NCBI GenBank assembly: GCA_018398585.1
Contig: JAGTTD010000025.1
Span: 17,613,578 to 17,677,577 of the forward strand
Direction: 5' to 3'
Length of the DNA: 64,000 nucleotides
From: Simmondsia chinensis
Taxonomy: Eukaryota > Streptophyta > Magnoliopsida > Caryophyllales > Simmondsiaceae
Shown: in pieces, positions 34,805 through 46,800 of the stretch
Numbering within the stretch: position 1 is the stretch's first letter
How the letters are laid out: each line of letters opens with the position of its first letter
Program-made: the position numbers and the translations under genes
The notes under the pieces: model-generated
What the model was told of the DNA's origin: nothing
The model's database searches: none
The model's input: only the letters and a program-made list of their open reading frames with translations

Positions 34805-37800
34805 TCATGCAGAATAATGGTTCCTATGGTTACCTCGCTTCAACATACAAAAACGCAAGCGTTGGCTTAGGGCGCCTAATCTTCCCAATCTGACACGTTT
34901 GGGCTCCTGGGGAACGGAGGAGATCATCTTTTTCTTCGTCTTGTTTTTGACCTCCAGTGATTCACAAGAATTTTGCAGTGTACTCCTTTCAGGTGACTCA
35001 GGACTTACCTGCATCCGATGATATAGCTCAGTCACATACATCAATAATAACTATTATCGCTGTTTCAACAAAAAGAATGCGACTTGAATTCCTTGTTTTC
35101 CAATATCAACTAGTTCTGTTATTGAATACAGTAAGAAGGCCACAAGCAGCAGGAGGGAAGGGGTAGTGAGGAGAGGCAACCTGAAAATATTTCAATTCCT
35201 ATCAATGGTCACCCAAGTGCAAGACAAATAGAAAGTCATTGGTCATGCATTTCTTCGTTATGAAAGCACGTCACACAATTCCTAGCGACAAAGCCTTCAA
35301 ACATCCTCAAATTTTTAGGCAATCCTTGAGTGAAAACTTGGTATCTTCGCTTTTAGGTTGGATTAGACGTTGGGATCAGGAGTTAGCAATAACAAGGCTT
35401 TATTCCTTCAAAATCTAAACCCTCTTGTATCTGGCAGCGAGGATCAAAGTGTGCTTGATTTAGCATGTGGCTTAGCTATATAAATTTATTTACAGTGCCA
35501 ACGTCAAGATTGGTGAAGAAGATAAGTTGGGGGTGGGGTGTTCATCGATATAGAAGTGGAAACTGATCAACCAAAGACATTTCTCACTCTAGCATACAAC
35601 AACAACAACAAACCCAGTGCCTCAAGGTTACCGCTAAGGCCGGGTCGCCCGGGGGGGGTACACAGCTTTACCCCTTCAAGATGCTACCCCAGAGGGAAGC
35701 TGTGTCCGAAGACCCCCAACCTAAAAGGCAGGAAGACCTCGAACTTAGGCATCTCTACAAAATTTAATATGATTATTATTGGAAAAATAAGGCAAATGGG
35801 TAATTAGAAAATGAATTTGAGACGCTAAAGTTAACTGGAGATGGGGGCAAAACAATACTAGAGCAAACTGATAGAGGACTTCAAACAAGAAGACCTCCAA
35901 CTTAGGCATAATAGATTTTGAGCAAGATAATTAAACAACAAAATGAAGAAAACACAGAGAGGAACGATCGAACACAATGAAGTTGTCACAATATGGAGTT
36001 CACCATTTCCCTAAGTTGTTTATGACACCCCAGTGGTACAAACGGGATCACTAGCACTCTGAACTTCTACCCACAGGAGTGTACTCTCGGGTGACAGGTT
36101 GGAGTACGCCCCAACTAGCTCAGTAATCGGAGAATGAAAGGAACTCAGGAAGAGAAGAGAAGAGATGGATGAAACCAGTATGTTTTATATGTCATTCATT
36201 ACTCTAAGGCACTGAATTTATAGGCACAAATCCACCTATTATGGTAACTGCCAGACATGGAAAGAGGGAGAGAAATCCAGTGTCAATATGGAAAAGTGGA
36301 CGGAAATGGAGCAAGGAATCCGGCTCAAACAAGGAATGGATATGGAAGGAGTGGGAGTTGAAATAAACAAACATCTCAAGCTCAACTTAGCCAATAAAAG
36401 AACTAGCCTTGAGTTCAAATGTCACATTGCGAGGTGCGCGCATATGTGTGGCCTATCATTCCCACTCTAGGTGTACAAGACTCCAAGTCCAAGGAGAAAG
36501 GGCAAGAAGGCATATAAAGAGGCTTTTGTACCATTGAACTTTCTATGTGGGATAAGTGATTTTGAAGAAGTTAAACAAAATTGAAGCATATAAAAGCAAC
36601 ATTCCCAGGTGCCCCAAGGGCTCCCGCCTAAGCAGGGTTTGGGGGGGTGAATGTATGCAGCCTTCCCCCTTCAGGATGCTACCCTGAAGAGAGGCTGTTT
36701 CCGAGAACCCCCAACCTGAGGGATGCAACACGAGGACTTCCCAGGAGGTCACCCATCTTGGTACTACTCTCGCCCAAGCACGCTTAACTTCAGAGTTCTA
36801 ATGAGATCCAGTGCTTGTGTGTTGGTACCCTCTTAGGTAACAAAATTGAAGCATATAACCCCCCCAAATTCCAACAATTGTTGCCAAAGTTAAAACACAT
36901 GTTCGTATCAGAAATGCAACAAGATCAAGCGAAGCATTGAAGATTGGGTTGCAACAAGATCAAGCGAAGCATTGAAGATTAGACTGGCAAAACCTAAATG
37001 TGGTTTGCAGAGAGAGAGAATAAAATTTCACTAACAAGGAATTTTGTACAAGTGTTCAGAAAACGAAATGAACTACTTATATCAGAAAGTTAACAATGCC
37101 ACATGCTGGAATTCCAGCAGCTAAATAGCCAAAATATCCAACTAATTAGGATTAACTATTAAAATTAACCTGTTAAACAGAATAATTAAAAAAATTTCAG
37201 CTGTATCAAATAATATCTACTAATGCACCCCTTAACTTGGAGTGTAAATATACAATACCTATTTTGTGGAAACAAGGAAGAAAAACTGAAGCAGGAAGCA
37301 GCTTGGTAAGTAAATCTGCAGGCTGGATTAGAGAACTGATATAAAGCACACTGGGGACACCATCATTTATTTTAACAAAGTAATAAAGATCAACCTCAAT
37401 ATGTTTTGTCCGCTCTTGAGAAACTTGATTATCGCAAATGTAATTAGCATCTTGATTGTCACAGAATAATAATGTCAGTTGTCCTACAAATATAGGAAAT
37501 TTAGTAACCAAATAAGTTCAGATGTAGCAGCGGCAATACTATGATACTCAATCTCAACCGATCATCAGGAAACCATATGCTGTTTCTTGGACAGCTGGGT
37601 GATAAGGGAAGGACCAAGAAAATTGTAAAATGGGTAGCACGTCGTCAAGAGTCTGGACAATTAGCCAGTTAGCATCAACAAAGGCTTTCAAATGGAGATT
37701 CAACAAGAAGGATAAAAAAGGCCTTGGCCTAGGGCACCTCAAGATACTTAATGATGCGAAAAGCTGCTTGTAAATGAGCAAGGCGAGGTTTTGAAGATAT

Positions 37801-40800
37801 TGACTGAGATTATCAAAGGAAAAAAAAATGTTAAAAGTGACTAACGACCAAACACAACAGCTTGCTGACGAGTCACTGATATTTAGTGGGGTCAGAAATA
37901 GGTTAGTTGTCTTCCTTGGCACGCTTGACATTGTAATCCATGGGAGAGGAATTACTACCTAGTAAAGGAAGGTAAGAGAAAGTTAGTGACACAGATACAC
38001 AAACAGCCAACTTTTGTTTTGAGAAAACTTTGGACCAAGGAAGTAATGAAGATTACCAAGGTCTTTCAAATGAAAACGACTGGAAAGGGTACTTTTGAGA
38101 TCAATGGCAACAGAAAGATCATTACTTCCCTATACAATGTCATCCATATACCAAGGGACCACAATCACCCTCAATTGAGAAACCAGAGGGAATAGTCATA
38201 TAAACCTCCTTATGGAGGCCATCATATAAAAAGGCATTGTTTACATCTAAATAGAGTAGATACCAATTTTGAGCTGAAGCGACAACGAGGCGCAAACAGT
38301 GGTTAATTTTGCACAGAGAGAGTATCAAGATAATCCAAACCCTCTTGTTTGGTAAAGCCCTTGGTAGCCAATCATGCCTCGTAAGTTCAATAGAACCATC
38401 ATAATGTCTTTTAATTTGAAAATCCATTAGCACCCAACTAGTTGTTTCCAGGCATGTTTTATTGGATTGGAAACTATCAAATTGTCCCTGAACTGCATGC
38501 CACTGGGAGGATTTAAGAGCATCTTTGGGTTCAATGGAAGAGGATAAACTAAGAGCATAAGCATGGAAAGAGGCTGACAAATGAGAGTAACCAACAACAT
38601 TATTTATGGAATGGGAAGTTGAAGTTGAAGATTCGATGGACGAAGGCATAGGATGTGGAAGAATGTTAACAAAGGTATTAAGCAAGGTATGACGGAGGTT
38701 TATGAGGCCTGGTAGAGAAAGTGCTAGCATAGGAGGTGATGTATTTGAGGTATCCATGGCAAAATGAGATGAAACAACATGCTCCAAATCCTAGGGAGAA
38801 TTAAGAGGGAGGGAAGATGCAATTTGTGTTGGTAAGGTATCAAAAAAGGGTCAGAAGAACTAGGAAACGCGTGTACCCACACACTTATGGCTAGATTTAA
38901 AGGTAGACAAGTATTAGACCTTCAAGGAAAGAGTTCACACTGAGATCGACCGGGACTTCGAGGGGGATGTGAACTACATGTGGAACAGAATGAAACAAAA
39001 GATCAGATGTTTAGCATGCGAAGTACTAGGCGAATCAAAGGGAGGGGCACCAAACCAGCAAGAATCCTGGTGGTGGTGTAGGAAAGTCTAAGAGAAGATT
39101 AAGGCCAAAAGAGACCGTTTCACGGACTAAGATCGAAGTGGAGACAATGACAAGAAACAAAAATATAGACATGCCAAGAAAGAAGCAAAGATAGCAATTA
39201 GAGAGACACAATCCAAGACTTTCGAAGATTTTTACAAGAGATTCGATAAGGAGAAGAAAGGAAGGGGCCTCTACAAAATTGCTAAAGCTAGAGAAAGGAG
39301 AACTAGGGACTTGGATAAGGCAAAATACATCAAGAGAGAGGATGGACAAATGCTCATAGATGAGCAACAAATTAAAGCAAGGTGGAAAGCGTACTTTTAC
39401 AATTTGTTTAGATAAAAAGGGGCTACAAATATTTTCCTAGGATAACTCGGGTCATCTCAGGAGTACCAGACCTACTGTTACTACATAGACCTGAGGAAAT
39501 TAGGAACATAGTTGAAAGAAACTCCTAAAATGCTAATGTTTCACGCTTTGGAAATGTGATTTTGCGTTTCAAAGTCAGATTCGTGTTTCCGATGCGTATC
39601 AAACTCAATGGAAACACGATTTGAAGAATCATGGAATCATTTTGATAAGAAAATACTCATAAAATGATTTATTAGTTAATTATATCACTTGATTTAAAGA
39701 ATAATTAAATTGTGTGAACATTGTTGGATTTAATTTCCTAGATCTTATTCATTGAAGTACTTAATATTCTTGTTTATTGCATAATATTGACTTTGTTTTG
39801 AGATTTTTGCTTCAATGGCTCAATTGATAACACTTCAATATTTTTTTTTATGTATCTAATAGACAATAACTCAATGCTCCCAACTTTATAACTTTTCTAT
39901 GACTGTTCGCTCCCACATTCCCGCTTCCGTCTGCTCTCACTTTGTGCAACTATGGTTTGGAATGCTTTTAAAAAAATGGTGAGGGGTAAAGTAGTTGGAC
40001 CAAAAGGAATGCCTATTGAGGCATGAAAATGCATTGGAGTGAAGGGTATAAGTTGGTCGACTAAACTATTCAACCTAATTCTTCAAGGTAAAAAGATGCC
40101 TTACATGTGGAGGACCACTCTGATACAGATCTACAAGAACAGAGGCGATATTTAGAATTGGTTAACTATAAGGGTATTAAACTTGTGAGCCATACAAAGA
40201 AGCTATGGGCGCGAGTCACACAAAGAAAGGTATGACAGCAGCATGTGCCTTAGAGAATCAATTGGATTTATGACGAGTAGATCTACGATGGAAGTGATCC
40301 ATCTCCTGAGGAGTACTATAGAATACTATAGAGATAAACAAAAGGATTCACACATCACTTTCATTGATTTGAAGAAGACGTATGATAAAGTGCCAAGAGA
40401 TATTCTATGGAGGGTTTTGGAGAAGAAAGGCATCCCCATGTCATATATTCGAGTCATTAAAAACATGTATAAAGGTGCATCAACCAATGTGTGCACAATG
40501 GAAGGAAGACTAATGCTTTCCCAATTACAGTTGGGTTGCATCAAAGATTATAATTGAGCCCTTTCCTATTTATTCTGGTTATGAACGAACTCACTAAGCA
40601 CATTCAGGGGGAGGTGCCTTGTTGTATGCCTTTTGCAGATAATACAGTCTTGACAAGCGAGTCAAGACAAGGGGTGAAAGAGTAGTTGGAACTATGAAGA
40701 AGTGCCTTGGAATTGAAGGGCTTACGGCTCAGTAGATCAAAAACTTGGTATATGAAATTTAAATTTTGTGTCACAGCCAGCACAAGCGTAGATTACATGA

Positions 40801-43800
40801 AGAATGGGTCCAAATGCATACCGAAAAAAGATTGCTCCAGATATTTGGGGCAAAATAGCGGAGTTGACGAGGATAATAACAACCAGATTAAAATGGAATG
40901 ACATAAATGGAAGATGGATTCAGAGATACTATGCGATAAAAAGTTTCCTCTCAAGTTGAAGAGAAAATACTATAAGACGTAGTGCGCCCCGCTATGACAT
41001 GCAGTGCTGAATTGGCTAGTTAAAAGGTACCACACACAGAAATTGAAGGTGACGGAGATAAGGGTGTTGTGGTGCATGTATGGACACACTAGGAAGGACA
41101 AGATAAAAAAGGACGTCATAAGAAGCAAAATAAGCGTGGCTTCAATTGAGGACAAGTTGAGGGAGCAATGCCTGCAATAGTTTGGACATGTTATGATCAG
41201 ACCGACTCTGTAGGAAATGTGAACAACTACATACTACGCACTGGAGGAGAGGCAGAGGCAGGCCAAAGAAAAGTTGGATGAAAACGATAAGACATAACCT
41301 TACCTACCTAAATCTTAAAGAGGAGATGGCTCTAGCTAGAGTTCAGTGGCGATAAAAAATGCATGTAAATAACATAGCTGTTAGGAGAAAGTAGCACAAT
41401 GAGGCCAATTCACATTACCCCTCAGCTTTCATGTTTGTTATTGTTGCTGCTTTATTGTTGTTTACATGCTTGCGTATCTGGAACTACTTTATTTGACTTG
41501 ACTTGACTTTTACTTTTACTTGATTCTATAAATATTATTTCATTTTTGATTTTTTGGGTTGGGAGCCCTTCGAAAACAATCTACCTTCATGGTAGCACCC
41601 TATAGGAGTAAGGCTGCGTACATCTCATCCTCTCCAGACCCTGCCTTGGCAGGAGCCTTAGGAGCTGGTTTTATTGTTGTTGTTGTTGTAAGGTATCATA
41701 AATGGAAGGAAAAGATAGGGGGCAGCTCTTTAGCATTGGTCCCAGGGAAATGAAAGTGGAGTTGAGTGCAGCAGCTAGAGAAGGTGACACCAACATAGTA
41801 GTATTGGTGTCTGTCCAGGAGTTTATACCCTTTGACCCGAATGGATACCCACTAAAAATCGATGTTCGAGAGTATCAAATTTGTGAGGGTTAGCTCGAAT
41901 CATGCAGGCAAAACATAGGCACCCTAGAAACTTTTATGTGGTCATAGACAAGAGGGGAACACCATTGAGTACTTCCATAGGGCTATGATTATCAAGCACT
42001 GGTGCAGGAAGTATGTTTATTAGATGTGTGGCGGTGAGGATGCACTCACTCCAACGAGACAAAGTGATGTAGCACAACTTGCTAATCAAAACACAACTCA
42101 ATTTTTATTTCAACAAAACGTCTAACTAATGAATTACAAAGCTATATTTATAGAAAGCTAAACCCTATTGGATAATCAAAGAGATAAATATGAAATAAAC
42201 TAAGAAACTACCTTTCAAAATAAAAACAAGAAACTACCATTCAAAATAAAAACAACCAATAATAATAAAAATATCCTATTGGCTAAAAGGATATATTCTA
42301 ATCTAGACCTATCAACTAATCTATCAAAATCTAATAAAATATAAAATCTTTCATAATCAGTAATCATCTTCTTCGGTGTTGCATCACAAAGGGACATTGT
42401 ACTGGAAACATAAAGCTCTAGACACATTTAAAAGGTGTTGATGCTTCCTTTCAAGAATGGAATTTAGCTCGAAAACATCCACAAAACTTAACTGCACCAT
42501 GTGTCAAGAGAAAGATCCCCAAGGATGAATTCAACCCCATATCACTCTTAATTGTTTTAATAGCTTTGTTGTGTTGGGTTTCCACGAGCTATTAAAACCA
42601 TTCAGAGTGATAAATCATGACTCCTGGCCAAAGTTGTTAGCTACAGTCTTTGAAGTCTCCGCAAAGACATTGAGGAAGATGATAATACCTTTGCAATTTG
42701 TCTCTCGGAAACTTCAATTTGGCATAATAGATCATTAAGAATATAAGCAAATTGGGTGTGGCCCCGATCGAGGATAAATTGAGGGAGCAACATTTGAAGT
42801 GGTTTGTGCATGTTAGGAGGAGACCGACCACGGCCCTTGTCAGGAGATGCGAACAACTCCATACTACGCTCGGGAGGAAAGGGAGAGGCAGGCCAAAGAA
42901 GAGATAGATGGAGACCATCCAACATGACCTCAACCACCTAAACCTACATGAGGAGATGGCCTTAGATAGGGATCAGTGGAGGACAAGCATAAGGGTAGCC
43001 GATATAGCGGTTTAGAATAGAGGAGCATATTTTATCTAACACTAGTGCCCCTAGGCTTTTACGCATGCCTGGGTGATTTACTTGATGTGGTTGTGAACTA
43101 TTTTATTGCTTATTGCATATTGCATATTGCATACTGATTTCTATTTCTTTCGTTATGCTTCATACGTATTTGCTCCGTGTCTTTTTTATGCTTTTATGCT
43201 CTTATTCTCTTATGCCTAGATGCCTCTACACTTTTATGCTTCTCAAGTTAGGGGTCCCAGAACACAGTCCCCCTTTAGGGTAGCACCCTGAAGGGGTAAG
43301 GCTGAGTACATCCCAACCCCCCGACCCTGCATATTCAGGAGCCCTTTAGGCACATGGTCTATTGTTGTTGCTGTTGTTGTTGTTGTTGTTGTTGTAGGTC
43401 ATTAAGAACATGTATCTTGCTTCGATTTGGATATTGTCCTCTTCAATTGAAGCATGTGTGGTCCATTTCCTTGTGAGTAACGCTCTCTGGTTTCTTTCCA
43501 GATACCCCTTCGTCGAATTGCAGGACGAGCTAATGTCAGCAGAGATGGCGCTCATAATCCACAACATCGATTACAGGTTGCATCAGTATTTTACGATTAG
43601 GTGATGTCTCACTGACAATTGGTACATAAGGCTACTTCCATCTATCGAATAGGGATGGCAATTGGATCCAAATCAATTTGATACACATCCAATCTGATCT
43701 ACTTATGATGGATTTGGATGTAAAAAATGGGTTTTAAATGGGTTAGAATTTGGATATTGATAAATGGGTTTTGGGTTTAGTGTACGGTAAAATTTTAAAA

Positions 43801-46800
43801 TTACTAAATTTTGAATCTTTAACATGCCAAACCATATTTCAACAATTTTTTAACTGTGTCAACATTTTGGAGTTTTCCTAGCACTATAATATTCTTTGTA
43901 AAAACCATAATGTAACAAAACCTTGTATAAAGAATAGCAGTTAAGGATCTTGAACGATTGCCCTGACGTCTACCTCCTGCCTCTCTCCTCTGACAGCTCT
44001 CTCTCTCTCTCTCCAACGCCGGCAACCTCGCCGACAACAGCTCCGACCCCATCGCTGGCGACGCCACCGAGACGGCAACAACCCACCGCTAGCCACAGCG
44101 ACGCCCTCCCTCCTCCCCCTCAACCTCCCCTCCTGCGAAACACCACCCCACCACCCCACCCCACCACACCACCACCACTACCCACCTCCACCACCCCCAC
44201 CAGCGATCCACCACAACCACCCCCACACCGCCACCACCACACCACCACCACCCACCATCACCACCCTCTACGAACCCACACTCACCCTCCCATTCTCCAG
44301 CACCCTGCCCCAACACCCCTCGCCCACCACCGCACCTGCAAACCACCACCACCCATCACCCCTCCAACCACCACCACCACCCCCCACGCCCACACCACAC
44401 CACCTGCGAACCACCAGCACCCTTCCCTAACCTAGATTTGAACCTAAACCTAAACCACACCCACCTATTCCAAACCTAAACCTAAACCTAACCTAAACCA
44501 TACCCTCTGCAGCCTGCAGCCAGCAGCCAGCAGCCCGCAGCCCACAGCCACAAGTGGGCCTAGGTAAGTATTGACAGGCTACTACGCTTCCACGATGACA
44601 CGATCCTCAGGTTAGGGGTTCTCGAAAACAGCCTCCCTATCTACCCCCCCCAAGACCCCACTCACGCGGGAGTCTGTGTGGCACTGAGACTATTGTTGTT
44701 GTTGATCTTGAACAATTGCCTATAATAACAACAACAAAGGCTCCCACCACGGCAGGTCTGGGAAGGACGAGATGTACGTACCCTTACTCCAACAGGGTGC
44801 TACATTATAGAGAGGTCATTTCCGAAGGACCCCCAACACTAAAAAATATATTTAAGGGAAAAAAACAAAATACATTAAAAATAACAGACATGCATGCCTA
44901 GAAGCATTAGGACCTAACATTGATGTGCTCCTCATCCTCTCCCAACCATTGGGTCGACTACATGTAGTTTTAAAGATTGCCTCACATTGCATTATTATTA
45001 TTACTGTACATATTAAATGAAGAAAAGGGAAAACAGGTGTAGCAATTTGTCTAAATATTGGCTTTCAAGGTATTGTTAGTGCATTATTATGGTTATACAC
45101 GTTAATACTAGATTGTAATATTATAATTAGTTCTAGGATTTAAAGGGGTTATACATTTGGGTTGGGTAATCGTTTCACCCGATGGATATAGATTTGGATT
45201 GAATTTTTATGGAATAAATGCGGTTTTCCCAGATTTGGGTTGGGTCGGGTTTTTTCTGGGTCGGATCTGGATGAAGGCAAACCCAACTTGCCATGCCTCC
45301 TAGCTGATATAATTTTCACTCCCTGTCAGGATTTGCGAAACCGTTAAAATTCCAAGATGTTCAGTTGAAGGAAGAAAGGAGATGCAGTAACATAATGGCA
45401 TGGCTTGCAAATTGGACCGTTTAATCACCCATTCTGTTGAAGTAGAATCCCAGTCCGATATTATCACGGCTCAACAACTATTCGGAAGCAGTCAACCTTA
45501 CACTAGAAGAACTGAAAAGAAAACTGATGAAATCTGGAAGAAAACTAACAAACAAATCAAAAATCAAAGATGAGACAGCTTGCTTTGCGCTAATACCATA
45601 ATAAAATTGCAATAATATTGAGCGATGCATTGAGCATTGGATTGACAAACCCTAAATGTGGTTTGCAAAGAATAAAATTTCACGAAGGGAGAATTTTATA
45701 CAAGTGTTTATAAAAGGAAAAGGACAGTGTAATCCATATTTTCCAGATTAATAGAATTGCAGCTGAGAAATTGAAGAAGAAAACTAAAAATAACTGAAAT
45801 TCAGAAATCCATTATGTGACGCCAAAAAAAACAGATAATGATCATTGGAAAACTAGAGCAAAATTCTTGTGACAAATAGTTGTTTTTTTCTGATTTTATT
45901 GTTCTTCAATCATTATTCCTAGTCTTAGATGTCTATAATAAGTGATTAGAGCCTGTAAATTCATTATTCAAAATTTAATGGAAGTACTTTCCTTGTATTC
46001 TCCCAAATTCTCTCCAATTTTCTTCTTCCTCCCTCTCTTCTCTCTCTAATCTTCTTCTCTCTCTCCCGCCTTTCTCTTCTTTTTCCCTCCAAAAGTTTTA
46101 TTCCTGCGGAAAAATCAAGCCCAGGCACATTGGGGCTTGACAAACAGCTACTTATATACAGAAAATTAAAAATGCCACGTCCAGGAATTCCGGTAACTAA
46201 CTAGAGAAAATGTCCTAAGTAATTAGTATTAACAACTAACTACTGAAATTAATAACTAGCTAAACAGAAAATAGTTACAAATATGCCAACTGCATTAAAT
46301 CATAGGTAAATTATCACCTGAATGCCCTGAGATTTGATCATTTATTACATACCTAGCATTTTAAGAAAGAAATAAGGTTCCTTCAGGTTTCAAAACTTTA
46401 TATGGTAAAATTTTGCCCGAGTCAATATGATTTTCACTACAAATGCTGTTGTGTCATATAAATTACAGTACTATCCATGAGTTACACCAATGTTTTTAGC
46501 GAAAATTAATCATATTATCGAAGACATTCACCGGATTCTTATCAATGATACCTATATATCGCCTCATGTGGTAGTTCATCATTTTCTGGAAAAAGTCATC
46601 AGATTCGGATAGAGGACACCCAGAATCATATTCCATGTAAACATTTTGCAATGGGAATCCACTGAATTTCAACAAAGTACCTAATTGATAAATGTGTTAA
46701 GCTTCGAGGTACCTAAGTGATGCAATTTTGAAACCTCATGGTACCTCAATGCATAACTGAAATGTCATCAGTGATAAATGTTCAAGCCTTAAGGTAACTA

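Larger units (their letters stand above)
43650..45301. mobile_element. hAT-like element, copy 2, broken by two retro-insertions
   Basis: It starts TAGGGATGGCAATTGG and ends TTGCCATGCCTCCTA. The interior matches the 32994-33690 element over TTAACATGCCAAA, CATAATGTAACAAA, TTGAACGATTG and TTCACCCGATGGAT. Insertions at 43963-44703 and about 44721-44972 interrupt it. Its target duplication could not be confirmed. Confidence 0.75.

Noticed and set aside
36719..36838. A functional 5S rRNA gene
   Set aside because: It lacks the first ~10 nucleotides, has several substitutions, continues into an RTE tail instead of a T-run terminator, and is inside a target-duplicated unit.
36594..36838. A Cassandra-type TRIM, which carries 5S sequence in its LTRs
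   Set aside because: No LTR pair, primer site or TG...CA ends surround it, and the 20-bp duplication is too long for an LTR element.
43950..44435. 161-residue Pro/Thr/His-rich open frame
   Set aside because: Low-complexity CCACCAC sequence open in several frames on both strands; lies in a retroelement head.
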